A DNA stretch of 64,000 bases from Chrysomallon squamiferum (GCA_012295275.1 CM022671.1:9597212-9661211); one strand, 5' to 3'. Numbered from the stretch's first letter, positions 22,796 to 35,970 are shown. A program made the numbers and translations. The notes: generated by a model from the letters alone, not told the origin.

Positions 22796-25709
22796 ATACA
22801 TACATACATACATAAATAACAGAGATTTGTTAATTTATCTGTTGCAAAATGTAACTGCAATAATGATGTATAAAAATAACATCACAGTATGATTCCAAAG
22901 ATGGTGACATTAATTCAAATACTAACAACAACAACAACAACAATAATAATAATGACAGGGGAAAATAAAATACATCACATTGTCTACATTAAGAGTAATG
23001 ATGACAATACCAGTAATATTTATTAAACAATATTAACAAATTAACTGTAAAAAAGCAAAAAAAACAAAAACAAACAATGAGAACAACAATAACATTAACA
23101 ACAACACCCATTACACAATGCCAGAGACCATGTCATCAATAGAAATAATCTACAGGACACGCAGATTGATATATTTCTCCTTTCACTACATTAGACTGTG
23201 TTCTGACAAGTTGAAAACACTATGAACAGATCATACTGATAACTTGAGGTGCTGTCAGGGATGACTCACCCAGAATAATGTGCATATTTGTTTTTAACTC
23301 ATCATGAAATCATATTATCTTGGAGAAATCCTTATGCAGTATATTTTAAAAATTATTTTGTTATTTTAACCCAAAGAGAGACAAAGATAATTCCAATAAT
23401 GATGAATATCATAATAATGACAAGACAGAAAAACCAAACCAGCAAATTAACATAAGATGAAACTGTAGTAATAATAATAATAATAATACAAATACCACAC
23501 AAGTGTTTCTCAAAGCTGAAATCCATAAAACTGTGAACAATCCTCTGAATCTGCAGCACTGACCTGCTTTGTAGTGTAAGGGAGAGAGTGAGATCTGAAA
23601 AACTCTGTCTTTGACCAAGTCTTTAAAAAAATAGAAAATCTGACACTTGTAAAGTGAAAATAATTAATTATCACCAGACTATGAAAAATGAGAGGCATTT
23701 TAGTTAAATAACTAATTGATAAGTTCTGTCATTTATTAATTGTTTGTGATACGTCATTTACCATATCAGGATTTCAAACCTTTTACAACAAAAATTCCTA
23801 TCCATTGGTATTCTTCTCAAAGTTATTACTTTAAGTGGAATTTGAAAAAAATTTCAGTCTGACTTTGCTTAAAGTTTTATTATTAAATTGCTTTCAAATA
23901 ATATCCTAAATATGGTGTATTGCATATGTGCAAATATAGCAACAATTTCAGATAAAACATATCTGTATATAAATTTATTGTTTTTAAAGAGATAAATCAA
24001 AAATAATTAATAAAATTAATTAAATGAAATAGGCATTTTACAATAATTCAGTAAATAACAATAAACCAAAAATAAAGGAAACTGGTTATTTAAAAGAAAG
24101 AAAATGTTGGGAATGTTTATAAGCTGGTTCTGTCTGCTACAAAACATTATACAGAATTTAAAAGCAGCATATCACATTTACCTTCACACTGCATATGTCA
24201 GAGCAATTTAGGTCGGAAATTCATAAGGGAAATAACTCTATTTAACATGTAGGTACAGAAAAAGACTGAAAACACTGTTTACTGAAAACGTTGTTTACCA
24301 CATATAATGAAAATGAAATACAATATTAACAGTTTATTGACTACAACCAGACCTATTTACACTAATAAATTTAAATTCATCAAAAGAACTGTAATATTTT
24401 ACATTTATAGCTCTCTAGATTATTCCTAGCTGAATATTAATTGTAAAATTATGACTTTAATTTTAAGGGGAGATAATAGCATATCACTTTACTTGTTATA
24501 ATCTCTATATTGTTAATTAAGAATTAATCTGTAACAGCACAGTATATTTACAGAACTTGTCTTATAATATACATGGTTCATCTTGTGCATTCTCGCCTTT
24601 TCACTTTACTTTTACTAACAAAAACATCTATTAATGTTTCTCAGTATTGTAGACTATTCTAGTATTTATGAAAGATATAATATCAGTAATATTCATCTTA
24701 ATCTAGCCCCTCACCTCTCAACTGCAATTTTACTATCTTAAATAATAATACTACTACTAATAATAATGTGGAAGACATTCAATATTTTTCATAGGCAACC
24801 TTAAAAGTTGATTCATTATTCAACTTGTTAGGTATGTTATACCAGAAAAATTAAGCTTATTATTTATTTATTTATTTATTATGTGAAATAAAATGATCTA
24901 ATATTGTTAATTAAAAAAGAACAGCTAAATGTTTCAATACACTGTGTTTTAAATACATAATATTATCGCTGTGCCTCTGTTAACAACAAAACTATGTAAC
25001 ATAAATAGTGATGGCGGTACTGTAGCTGCATCTTATTTTCATAACACCATGTAAAATTACTCCTACTTAGCTTTTCCAGTGAAACATGTTAAAAAAATGT
25101 CACATTAGTATGGAAGCATTCTCAATATTTTGGATTTCATGTCTACTTCTACTGTTGTTTATAAAATCATGCTAACACTGAACACCAATCTGTAGCTGAC
25201 TGGCTGGATAGCACGTGTTTCATTAAAACATCTGCTGGCCAGTTTTGTTCTTCCAAAAATCAGTGTCAAGTCATGATAAAAATCTTATTTGAGTATTTAC
25301 TAAAACACAAAACTTTGACATACAGTGAAGTTTTCTAGACATAATTTGTGACAGCTGGACAGAATTTACATTCTATAAACTAATAAGATTTCAGTTTTAT
25401 ATGAATAAAGTGAGATTCAAGCAAAAATGACATGATATGCCATAAAGAATACCACTATTTACACTGATTAATTTTATTAAATAAATAAATAAATAAATAT
25501 TTTAATTTAATTTAATTTTAATACTGACAGCACAATTTAAATAGTGGAAATTGGATTTATTTAGATGAGAAGGTACCAGTTTAATTTGATATTTTAAAAG
25601 CTTCAGGTAAATTTATTGACAATTAAAGAAAAAACATAAATTTTTACTTCATAGTAAGACATTATGTTTATGTTTTAATAGGATGAAATAAATTATATGT
25701 TTTGTCTAG
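22742..25709. other. Intergenic or intronic AT-rich DNA, no gene firmly seen
   Basis: Contains a TA/CATA microsatellite (22,763-22,815), a CAA/AAT run (22,926-22,953) and otherwise unremarkable AT-rich DNA. Minus-strand frames at 23,353-23,698 include a pyrimidine-rich acceptor-like stretch (near 23,620) and a CAG|GTCAGT-like donor, but no consistent exon emerges. Confidence 0.5.
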
Positions 25710-25775
25710 TTGACTGAAAATATCCTCACATCTCATAAAACACTAGTTCAGGAGGACAGGCATGTTTTCTATGAT
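25710..25775 (+). CDS. Putative 22-codon exon of a second plus-strand gene
   Basis: TATATGTTTTGTCTAG precedes 66 bases ending at a strong donor TATGAT|GTAAGTTA. In phase 0 it reads LTENILTSHKTLVQEDRH then VFYD and leaves in phase 0, compatible with the exon at 35,609. It is hydrophilic, and I do not recognise it. If the join is correct, the intron is 9.8 kb and contains a MULE relic and a complete hAT element. Confidence 0.45.
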
Positions 25776-26117
25776 GTAAGTTACAAAGTATAATATTAAC
25801 TAATACTAACTATGTAGAATAACTAGTAGAATAAAATGTAACTGAAAGTGAAAGTATCAGTATAGTATTTTTTATGATGCAAAACAGAGGTAAACATAAC
25901 ATAACATCACATTATTTTCACTCAGTATCAATTAATCAGTTATCGTAGTGCTATTAAACCCAAATCCTTTTTAAATAGATTTGCATTAATATTTATTTTA
26001 AAGAAAATGAAAATGAAATAATGTATGTCTATAAAAAAAAAATAATAATAATTTCAAAATTTAGAACTTTAAAAATTAAAAATGAATTTTGATTATTGTG
26101 TGTAAATATACAAAAAA

Positions 26118-26123
26118 GACTGA

Positions 26124-26170
<47 letters not shown>
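26118..26170. repeat. GA dinucleotide microsatellite
   Basis: About 26 uninterrupted GA units. The surrounding 25,776-27,130 region is AT-rich with poly-T tracts (26,278-26,294, 26,700-26,723) and no gene. Confidence 0.95.
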
Positions 26171-26172
<2 letters not shown>

Positions 26173-27169
26173 TACAGAATGCCATTCAGCATGATTAGTA
26201 TTCATTATTATTATTTTAAGAGATTATTATTATTATTGTTTTCTTTTATTATTTTCAGATTGCTTTTAATTTCTTTCTTTTTTTTTTTTTTTTGGCAGAT
26301 TTTTATTTGAATTAAAAATAACAAAGATCATGGTATTTAATGCATGTTTTAGAAATAAATTTTTGAATTTTTCTGAAAAAAATTTAAAAAAAAACTCCAT
26401 TTATTACCTTTTTTTTTTCTTATTTTTTTTTATCATTTTTTAATTTATTAAACTTTTTTCAATGATTTATATTTAAATCATTAATTATTAACAAAAATGG
26501 GAAACCCAAATTTAAAAAATAACGTAAAAAAAAAAAATATATATATTTTTTTATTATGTAGACAGGTTTTTCTAATTACCACTAATTATATAATCTTCAA
26601 GTCATGGTTATATTTAATTTTATAATTTGATACAAAATTCAACCCAAACCCTTAATTTTCTGCTGATTTAAAAAGTTAAAAACAAAAAAACAATTATTAT
26701 TTTTTTTTTTTTTTTTTTTTTTTAATAAAAAATTCAATTACCCTAACCCAACAAAAAATTTTATAATCTTCAATTATATTTACACTAATTACTCTGAACT
26801 AACCCTTGATTTTCCCGGTGTTAGCCCAGGAAGTCGACAAATCTATTTTGATTAGTACCGGGACATAGAATAATAAAAGTCCCGGGACACTGACATTTCT
26901 GAATTGTTTGTAAGTTCTGCGCTGCAGTTAAGACACACCTTTTTTGTTAACAATGAGAAGAGAACCCTGAAGTAGAATATTAGGTGATTGCTGTCCATGG
27001 TAGAATATGTAACTAGGCTTCCATTAATTGAGTAGACACCTTAGTGTTTTTTTTTTTGTTTATTTGCTTGTATTATGCTCTACTAATTTACTGTTTTGGG
27101 TAGTAAATTTATCTTTCTCTTATACTGAGCAGGCACTTGTACATTGGTTCTTTTCCCGGTTTAATCTAT

Positions 27170-27640
27170 ATAAAGTTTTATATCAAAATGGAAAACTATT
27201 TCACATTTAACATTATGGCAGCTGCACGAGTTAGAGTGACTTTTAAAAGAAAGTGTGGAGAGAAAACTTACTGGAGGTGTACTACGTCGCAGTGCAGAGC
27301 CTACGTTGTGACTGTTGACAACATGCTCCAGATGACAGACCAGATACAGCACAACCACACAGCAGTGCCATTTATTGAGCATGTTGATGCATTTAAGGCA
27401 AAAGTCTTTTTCAATAATGGATTGTTAGCTGAGATTCCCCGTTTTAGTGCCATTAAGACAACACTGTAATGACAGCAACACAAAACCCTACCCCGACTAC
27501 CCCAGACAAGACAGGATATCAATTTAGAAAGAGAGAGAACCTGCAATGAGGGAGGAGATCCTTTTCTACACCGAACTGAAGGAGGAGACCTAATACTGAT
27601 CTTCACAACTGACAAGAACTTGGAGTTGTTGTGTGATGCT
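27170..27640 (+). pseudogene. Fragment of a FLYWCH/MULE-type transposase gene
   Basis: The plus-strand frame at 27,137-27,469 contains RVRVTFKRKCGEKTYWRC, then TSQCRAYVVTVDN and QIQHNHTAVPF. That is the FLYWCH zinc-finger pattern (K-x-YWRC, C-x-A, H-x-H), which binds DNA. After a frame change, 27,500-27,640 carries a RLPQTRQDI-like block and LILIFTTDKNLELLCDADAL, matching the lead-in to the DDE domain of Mutator-like transposases that carry FLYWCH fingers. The copy stops at a TTTA microsatellite (27,655-27,705) before the catalytic core, so it cannot be active. Confidence 0.7.
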
Positions 27641-28059
27641 GATGCTCTATTATTTGTTTATTTATTTATTTATTTATTTGTTTATTTATTTATTTGTTTA
27701 TTTATTAGTATTGTAATGCCCATAAGTAACCAGTGATATGAATTCGGATTAACCTCGATCAGTAGAGCCTTTCTAGTGGGATACTTGACACATAGGTTCA
27801 AACCTTCTTAGTGGACCCATTGGTGTGGGTTTTTGTTGTTGTTGGTGTGTGTGTGTGAGAGAGAGAGAGAGAGACAGTGGAGGAGCAAGAGAGAGAGACA
27901 CATTGGAGGCATTGAAGATGAATTCCATTTTGCATCAAAATGTTTATTTTATAATCATATTAGGGTATCATATTTAAAGAAATATTTGTATACAAGACCA
28001 TCTACTTTTAACATAATCAATCCTTTGTCTTCAAAAATATAAAAAAACTTTAAGGAATC

Positions 28060-28335
28060 TTGATAAATATGTAATTTAATTGTAACTACACATATGTAAC
28101 AACTATATGTTTATATTTTTATTATCCTAATTCTTATGTCTAATTTTTTTATTCCTGTGTTTGTATACTATAACTAATTACACAATTGTTTCTGTTTTAT
28201 AACTGTATTCTTGCCTGCCTTGTGTTTATAGTCATGCTGACTTTGGCCAATAAATAAACTAAACAGCAATTGAATTGTAGAAATAATAGTAGTAGTATTA
28301 ATAGCTGCGGTACAGTATCATCTCATTGTTATCTT
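28060..28335 (+). repeat. Dispersed repeat, copy 2 (inverted relative to 19.4 kb)
   Basis: Matches the reverse complement of 19,399-19,645 across about 250 bases. Shared blocks include ATGTTTATATTTTTATTATCC, ATTCTTATGTCTAATTTTTT and GTCATGCTGACT. Confidence 0.75.
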
Positions 28336-29330
28336 TTGACTGTGCACACCGTCAGCCAGGTAAAACGGCAATTAATGAGACATCGACAGATCCTCACTGG
28401 TTCATTTCAGCTTGTCCCACCAAGTAGACAAAATTTTAAGATCATTTATAAAAGTTGTTGATAACTATTTTCCCCTGGTTTAAACAATATAAAAAAGAAA
28501 GATAAAAGAACTTTTTATTTATTTATTTATTTATTATTTTTTTTCTTTTATAAATTCTAATTACCACTAATTTTAAATATATTTACACACTGATTACCCC
28601 CAGCAAACCCTTGATTTTCCCCTGATTTAAATAACATTTAAAAAGTTAACACCTCTAGCCACTATCACATTGATTTCAGCTTATGTTTATTTTCTTCACA
28701 AAGATGGTATTCCATAGCAATGATGAATCTGTATTCCTCTTTCATTGAGAAAGATTAGAATAACCATAAAAATGATAAAAACAGTGCAAGCTACTATGAA
28801 GTACAATGTATACACAGGATGTTCTGATGACACTGACAATGAAGTCTCTTGTAGATCACTGAATTTTCAAAATTATTTTCGTTCCGATTTCTCATTTTTT
28901 TCAATGATTTCCTCAATATTATTATTAATTTTATTTTACTGTTCTTTTAGCTCATTTTGTTCTTACCATAGTTTAGATTGTATTGCATCCTCAAAACTAA
29001 TAAATGACAAAAACATAAATAAAGAAAAAAATAAATATAAATAAAAAATAAAAAAATAAAAAAGTAAAATAAAAGCTAAATAATTAGAATGATATATAGA
29101 TAGATAGATAAATAAGACTGATGAATGGACAGATGATAGAGAGAGAGAAAAACTGACAGACAGACAAATATGCAGCAGATCATCAAGTCAATATGTGATT
29201 TTGAAGAGCAGGTATATATGTAAATGTGAAAGGATTGTGGTATTTACATGTTTGTATGAAAGATAGTTTTTGTATACCTTTAAGAATGAGAGTGTATATG
29301 CAAATTTGAAAGTAGGAGTATTTATGTGCT

Positions 29331-29366
<36 letters not shown>

Positions 29367-29740
29367 TGTGTGTGTGTTCCACATTCAAACAAATTTACCA
29401 AACAGCAGTATTTTTCTTTTCTTTCTTAGCTCAGTGCATAATTATTGCATGTTCTTGTTATTCTGACAGAAAATAAATGTTTTTTAATTAGAATCATATT
29501 GGCTTATCTAGAGAATAAATAATATTAATTTGATATTTTACTTTTTGAGGGTAGCTTATAGAGATAACACAATATACTGCAAAACTTACATTTTATTACA
29601 CAATAGAATATACATAGAAAATAAAAAAGATTAATAATAATAATAATAATAATATCACATTACTATTACTCAATTTATTCATACAAACAACACTACAGGC
29701 AGTGAATATAACTTAAATTCCAATGCACAGTTATTCTCCA
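28336..29740. other. AT-rich non-coding DNA with GT microsatellite
   Basis: Holds a TTTA run (28,515-28,533), a GATA-like stretch near 29,095 and a GT microsatellite (29,331-29,378). Open frames at 28,270-28,461 and 28,745-29,044 lack matching splice signals. Confidence 0.5.
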
Positions 29741-30180
29741 GACATTTGTAGAAATTTACAATAAAATATCACATTAGTATATTTAATTTGCAGCTTGTTA
29801 ATATAACTGTTGTGATTCTAGATGTCTTGTCTCCATCTGTTATCTTCAGTATAGTTAATCTGTAGTAGATAATAAAGTTATTATATTAATCCAAATTAAT
29901 TAATTAACCACATACACTACATAAACTGTACTGACCTGTTCAGAAGAAAACAAATATTGCTGAATCTCGATTTCTCCATGGGGTGCAGAGAGTATTTACA
30001 GGTGGTGCAGTGATTTTTATTAAACTTTTACTTCACTGAGGTTACGTCAGATCAATATCTTTTGAAAATACTGGAAAAGGTGGGAATTAATTATAGTTGA
30101 AGCAGTGATAATTACCTACCTGGAGAAACCTTTATTCTTTGAAAAATCTGTAGTAGATTATAAAGTTATTATATTAATCC
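29741..30180. repeat. Segment duplicated at 51.85-52.15 kb; internal short duplication
   Basis: Diverged collinear matches to 51,850-52,150 include CTTGTTAATATAACTGTTGTG, a TGATTCTAGA block, GACCTGTTC and TCTCGATTT. Inside the segment, TCTGTAGTAGATAATAAAG with the following TTATTATATTAATCCA occurs twice (about 29,862 and 30,147). Confidence 0.6.
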
Positions 30181-31816
30181 AGCGAGATCTCACTGTTTCC
30201 TTTAATAAATAATTTCTAAAACTGGCAAAAAGGTCATCAATTGGGAAGTCCATTCATTATATCTCATTATATGCTACTTGGCTTCTTCTAGGAGAAAAAT
30301 GTTTGATATCACTGCACCAACTGAAATCATATTTTTTGTGGTATAGCTAAGATTTCACCTGAATAGATAAGGCTTTCATGTTTTCCTTAAACTAAATAAA
30401 TAAATAAATAAATAAAATAAGCAATATATGTGAAATTTGTAATAGATGCTATTAGTTGCATTATAGAAAATACTGGTAATTATTTCACTATATTAGAGAA
30501 ATATAGGAAGGCACTCAGATTAATGCATTTTTTAATATTATTTGAAGAAAGTACACATCCAGAAACATTAATGAAGATTTAACTAAATCAGCAGGCAATT
30601 GTGTGAAGGATGAAGGTGACATTCAATTATCTACACCATATATTGTGTTGATATTTACAATCCTGCTGGTGATAATAATGTTTCACTTTATTTGGAAAAC
30701 CAGCATATTTATTTAGATATGTAGAAAGACATATATAAAGGCAAAAATTGCACAAATGTTGCATAGGTAGACAGACAGACAGACAGAGTCAATGTGTTGG
30801 TTCATAGTTGGATGATGGATGGATAATTGTGATCACAGAGGGATACGTTGTGACTGGAGACATGAAATGATGTGTAAATATGATTTGAAGCTGGGGGGAA
30901 AGACGGAGGGAGGGAGACTGGATAAATATAGAAAAGTAGATTATTAGATAGATCTGTGGAAGTGAAGTCAGGGAGATGAGTAGATGATAACCAGTCTTAT
31001 TTTTGAAACACCTCTATATTCCCAATTACCCAAGAAAAAATGTTCTTCTTATCAAAATGATTGGTGATGTAGCTATTTATAGGATCTACTGATCTGTTGA
31101 TCAACTAGTCTATCTACATAATCTATCTAGTGAAAAATGAACTCATGGCAAGTACAACCAGGTTACACTGACAGCTTGGTGACATGATGTTGTATCTGGA
31201 TGAAGGCTGTAATAGGGTCTTGTCTAGTTGGTCTCATCAAGTATAACCTGGACAAGGAAGAGGCAGAACAGTCAGACCACAGTATCAAACCTTCTCAGCA
31301 CAGTACATCTATCCAGTACAAAGTATTCAGTGTGAGGTGCACAGTCCACTGTAAATTGCTAGTGTAGCCGCAGTTCAAGTAGCCACAGTTAAACACAATT
31401 TCCATCAAAAAGCTGCAAAGATTCTTTTTGGTGGCTGGAGATTACATGTGTGTGTATGTGTGTGTGTCTGTGTGTGTGTGTGTGTGGTTACCATCTACCT
31501 ACCTGTTTACATGTCTACATATCAAGCTACTGACCTAGTAATCTTCCTACCTACCTACTTGCCTATCAATTTACATCTGTCATATCTGTGTATTTTTTGT
31601 TTTGTCCACTATGAAATCCACGAATAGCCATTTCCTCAACTACCTATCTACATAATCTACCTTCCCACATGTCTACCTATCTGTTTTTCTCTGTGTCTAT
31701 CATCCTTAAATACTGGTGCTGAGAAAGTCAGAATGGATGTTGTTATGTAAGGTATGTAGATGAATGGAAGGAAATAAATAGATAAAGATATAAATATATA
31801 ATTTTTTTTATTTCCT

Positions 31817-31864
<48 letters not shown>

Positions 31865-31924
31865 TAGAAATGGATGGAGGCATAGCTATATAAATAGCAA
31901 GACAGATGTATTGATAAACTTAGA
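30181..31924. other. Non-coding DNA with TAAA, GT and CA microsatellites
   Basis: No gene is seen. Simple repeats include TAAA (30,393-30,418), GT-rich DNA (31,447-31,488), degenerate CTAC/CTAT tracts (31,493-31,680) and a CA microsatellite (31,818-31,861). Confidence 0.6.
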
Positions 31925-31932
31925 CACTAGAT
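31925..31932 (+). repeat. Left 8-bp target-site duplication of hAT element
   Basis: CACTAGAT, identical to 35,133-35,140. Confidence 0.9.
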
Positions 31933-34900
31933 CAGGGATTCCCAACGTGGGTGATAACACCCCCTTTGTGGGCATTGGTGAGTTACAAGGGGGCATTGTG
32001 AGTCTTTTCTTCATTTGGGGGGCGCTGAATGCTCATAAGGGGGCGTTATCTAAAATACATCATATCACAAATTTAAATATTACTATGTAAAATACACTAT
32101 AAGCTACAATTCTATAAACTGTTCGCACAAGAATAGTAACAAGCAGTACTATAAAAAGTAACATTTAAGCTTGTATTTTATCCCAGTTGCTCACTGATGT
32201 TGTTGCGTGAACACAACAATCTCGCTGTATGAACGTGTGAAGTTGTTGACTGCAGCTCAGTCAGTTCCAAGGGAGTTGTCCATGGTCAGTTCTCACGCAG
32301 CCGTGATAGTGACAAGTGTTTTTTTATTACCCTGCTCATATTCATATGCAAAATTGGGGATTAGGATGGGATTCGAATGAAAGTTCCAAACACAAAAGTG
32401 ATAAAATGAACAATTGTGTATATTAGGTCATTGAATGATTGATTTATATGTGATAATGTATGTTTTTAGCCATTTTGGTATGTGTGATCTTACTGGTCTG
32501 TGACTACAGAGTGCGTATCAATGCTGGTACAGTTAATTCTTCAAATTGAAATCCGATAAACGAGTTGCAAAGTGAACATTAAAATGCAATTTAATTATTT
32601 TAACTTTGTTTTAGTCTCTCATAAGTTAAAATTATATTTGCTAAGTTTTAATGAATTTGGTGTGTTTCCAGAGTAAATTTTAGTTCGAAGGTTATTGATT
32701 GCAAGTAAGCAGTCAGTTACAATTATTGTCAAACAGTCGAGTTAGTTGGAAAACAACAACTGCAAAGGTTGCTTACAATCATTTAATTAACTTATCCTTA
32801 TTATAATTCTTGTATTTCAAATAACAAAAAATACATTGTTTATAAACAAAAATTCTGAATAAAATGTTTAGTTCAAATTAGACATGCTTACTTAAATTGC
32901 TATGGTGATATTCTTTGTTTGCCGCTAACTATTTTATTTATTTTCAGTGAATGTATTTAACAACCCCTAATCATGACTGATAGCTCATCAAAATGAAAGT
33001 GCAGACAATATAATGTTGAATATCTGAAGTATGGATTTATTAGTTCTCCAAATAATAAGCAATGACTGATGTGCCTTCTTTTTGAGAAAGTGCTCTCCAA
33101 TGAGGCAATGAAACCATCCAGGCTTTCCTAGCACTTTAAAAAGATGCATCCTGACAAAGAGAAAGAGAATTTGTCATACTTTCAAATGTTACGAGACAAA
33201 TTTTGCAAGAGAAACACCATCATCTCCCTTGTGGCAAAACAATCACAAAAAAGTGACAATGGATATTTGTTCATACAATATCTCCAAAATGATTGCTAGG
33301 TCAGGAAAGCCTCATACAATTGGAGAACAACTGATTTTGCCAGCTATGTAGGAAGTCTTACATACAGTAGTACACCATGATTCACCAAGTACAATTATCA
33401 AAGCAATTCCACTTAGTAATAATTCTGTTCAAAAAAGAGTTGATGAAATGGTGACAGATATTGAAGAAATATTATGTGACACAATTAAAAGTCAACAATT
33501 TGGTTTACAACTGGATGAATCTACACCACCAGGCAATGAAGCTCTACTTTTGGGATATGCTTGTTTTATTAAAGATAAGAATGTTGTGCAAGAACTGCTG
33601 TTTGCAAAGGAACTTGAAACAGACACTCGAGGTGAATCTATTTTTACTGTAGTTGAGCAGTTCTTCAAAGAAAAAGATTTTATTGCTTTTGTGACCGACA
33701 CCGCTCCTTCATTAACAGGTCAGTACAAAGGTTTTCTTGCATTTTTAAAGAAAGTTGTACCCAGTGTTTTTACAATACATTGTGTAATTCATCAGCAACA
33801 TCTGGTTGCTAGGAACTTAAGTGATCAGCTTCATAAATCCCTTGATGTTGTTATTAAGGCAGTAAATAAAATAAACTGTCAAACCCCTCAGTTCCTGAAT
33901 GTTTCGACAACTCTGTAACAACAACAATGAAGAATTTGATTGCCTTCTATTACATACCAAAGTGAGGTGGTTATCCAAAGGAAACCATTTAAAATTATTT
34001 TATTCTCTTTTCAACAGCATAGTGCAATTTCTCCAGGAAAATAAATGTAATCATTTGAGTGATTGTCTTTTAGCAAACAAAACAGACATTGCCTATTTAA
34101 CAGATCTATTCACCATATTCAACGATCTCAATTTGCAGTTGCAAGGCAGTGATCTAAATCTTATCCAAGAAAAATCTAAGATTTGTACATTCTTGGACAA
34201 GCTGACCTTCTTCAAGAAAAATATTGGCCGTCGGAATCTGTCTCAGTTTCCAAAACTTAATGAACTAGAAAATGATGAGTCTGATAACTCCAAACTGGAA
34301 GACAACCTCTTGATTTATTGTGATCATTTGGAAACATTGCACAAGGACATGAGCTGTAGATACCAAGATCTTACAAATATGGAAATACCAGACTGGTTTC
34401 TGAATCCATTTACAGACGCTTGTGTAAATGAAACCAATCTTGAAATAAAAGAAGAGTTGATTACTCTAAAAAATAACTTCAAATTAAAGCCTCTCTTCAA
34501 ACAATCATACCAACAATTTTGGTTACAAAAAGAAATTCCTGGAAGATATCCAAAGTTGTGGGAAGCAATTAAGCTTTATTTCATAGCTTTCCCAACTTCA
34601 TATATGGCTGAACACGGATTTAGTGCAGTCACTCAGCTTCTCACAAAACAAAGAAATCGCCTGCAAATCATTAAAAGAGGAGTTTTAAGATTACTTCTAA
34701 GTAGCATTGACCTGAGGGTGAAGGAATTAGCCTCTACGCACCAAATTCAACAATCTCATTAAAATATTAGCTTTGACGGCGCAGTGTGCCTTAAAGCACA
34801 ATGCAAAACATAAATTGTTAAAAACTGTTTTGCTGCATCCTGTACCACTATTTTTTATTGAAAAATATATTTTTATTAAGAAACATTTTTTGAAAAGGAC

Positions 34901-35132
34901 GTTACTTGAATGTTTTCTTTTTGTATTAAATACAATATTTACATCAACATTTTTTTTATATTTCTCCTTCTAAATTCGTGCTGTAGACTTTTAGAAGACT
35001 AAATGTAAGTTTATCAAACATTACTCAGGACTTCATTTGTTTTAAAACATTGTTTGTTTTATGAATGAATTTTTGGAAAATGAAAAAGTTTAGTCAAGGG
35101 TGCGCTAGTACAAAAAAGGTTGGGAAACACTG
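31933..35132 (+). mobile_element. Complete hAT-superfamily DNA transposon (3,200 bp)
   Basis: The left end CAGGGATTCCCAACG and the reverse complement of the right end, CAGTGTTTCCCAACC, are short hAT-type terminal inverted repeats. They are flanked by exact 8-bp target-site duplications (CACTAGAT), as expected for hAT insertion. The interior carries one transposase gene on the plus strand. It sits in the putative intron between 25,775 and 35,609. The intact ends and duplications suggest a fairly recent insertion, although the gene is already broken. Confidence 0.92.
32974..34762 (+). pseudogene. hAT transposase (ZBED5/SCAND3-like), broken
   Basis: At 32,974-33,230 a BED-finger-like segment is recognisable (KCRQYNVEYLKYGF, LSNEAMKPSRLS, HPDKEKENLSYFQMLRDKF) but carries in-frame stops. 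From 33,448 the catalytic part is open: LQLDESTPPGNEALL, FVTDTAPSLTGQ and HCVIHQQHLVARNL. A frameshift at about 33,900 separates it from the second half, which has KVRWLSKGNHLK and the C-terminal dimerisation region MAEHGFSAVTQLL...KQRNRLQI, ending at 34,762. The enzyme excises and inserts the element using a D-D-E active site. Stops plus the frameshift make this copy non-functional unless mobilised in trans. Confidence 0.85.
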
Positions 35133-35140
35133 CACTAGAT
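35133..35140 (+). repeat. Right 8-bp target-site duplication of hAT element
   Basis: CACTAGAT directly after the right terminal repeat. Confidence 0.9.
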
Positions 35141-35443
35141 AGATGGTTGGATCCTTAAGTAGAAACACATACACATAAATAGACAGGATAATTTGGAATG
35201 TTGATATAAAAGGTAGGCAGATTAATGGAAGGAAATATAAACACATAAACAGAGTATAGACATATATGTATGTCTGTGCATGTTTGTCTGGGAAGTTTTT
35301 TTTATTTATTTAATTTTGATTTCATTTAATATTTATTTATTTTAAGGATTTTATTTTATTAAAAAAAAGCAATCTTAGTTTTACAGTTTTAATTAAGTTT
35401 ATATAAAATAATATCACCAACTGATTTGCATATTTACTCATCA

Positions 35444-35444
<1 letters not shown>

Positions 35445-35507
<63 letters not shown>
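35445..35507. repeat. ATT trinucleotide microsatellite
   Basis: About 21 units, 100 bases upstream of the 35,609 exon. Confidence 0.95.
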
Positions 35508-35508
<1 letters not shown>

Positions 35509-35608
35509 TTATTACTATTTTAAACTCTTGACAGAGATAAAGATAATTAATAAAAAAAAGAAAAAAGTAATCTGATTTTTATAGCAACAATTAAGTTTCT
35601 CTCCTCAG

Positions 35609-35970
35609 GTTTTTCAAATAGCTCCAATGAGGAGTTCAGGATCTGATAACAAAAGTGAAACATCTGTGGACATGTTGCAGAAAATAAACACAAGAAATGA
35701 GTTGCATAAAACAAGACTTATTTATTATCACCTATACTTTGCATCAGATGAGTCAATAAATATGGAACAGCAGCTCAGCATTGAACTGACAAATACAAAA
35801 CATGACTCTGAAAATGTATCTACCCATACTACTGAACTGACAAATACTGAACATGAAACCGAAAATGTATCTACCCATACTACTGAACTGACAAATACTG
35901 AACATGAAACCGAAAATGTATCTATCAATAATACTCAGTTGATTAATACCAAACAAGAAAGCAATTACAG
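35609..35970 (+). CDS. Putative 362-base exon with in-frame 17-residue repeats
   Basis: A strong acceptor (AAGTTTCTCTCCTCAG) and a donor (AATTACAG|GTATGA) bound a fully open frame, phase 0 in and phase 2 out. It begins VFQIAPMRSSGSDNKSE, followed by TSVDMLQKINTRNELHK and a YYHLYFASDES block. From 35,783 come three 51-bp units encoding ELTNTEHETENVSTHTT (the first with KHDS) and a decayed fourth. The product is acidic, Ser/Thr/Asn-rich and probably disordered, with NVS glycosylation-like sites. No family is recognised. Phase agrees with 25,710-25,775 upstream. A phase-2 to phase-1 exon is missing before 45,566. Confidence 0.6.
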
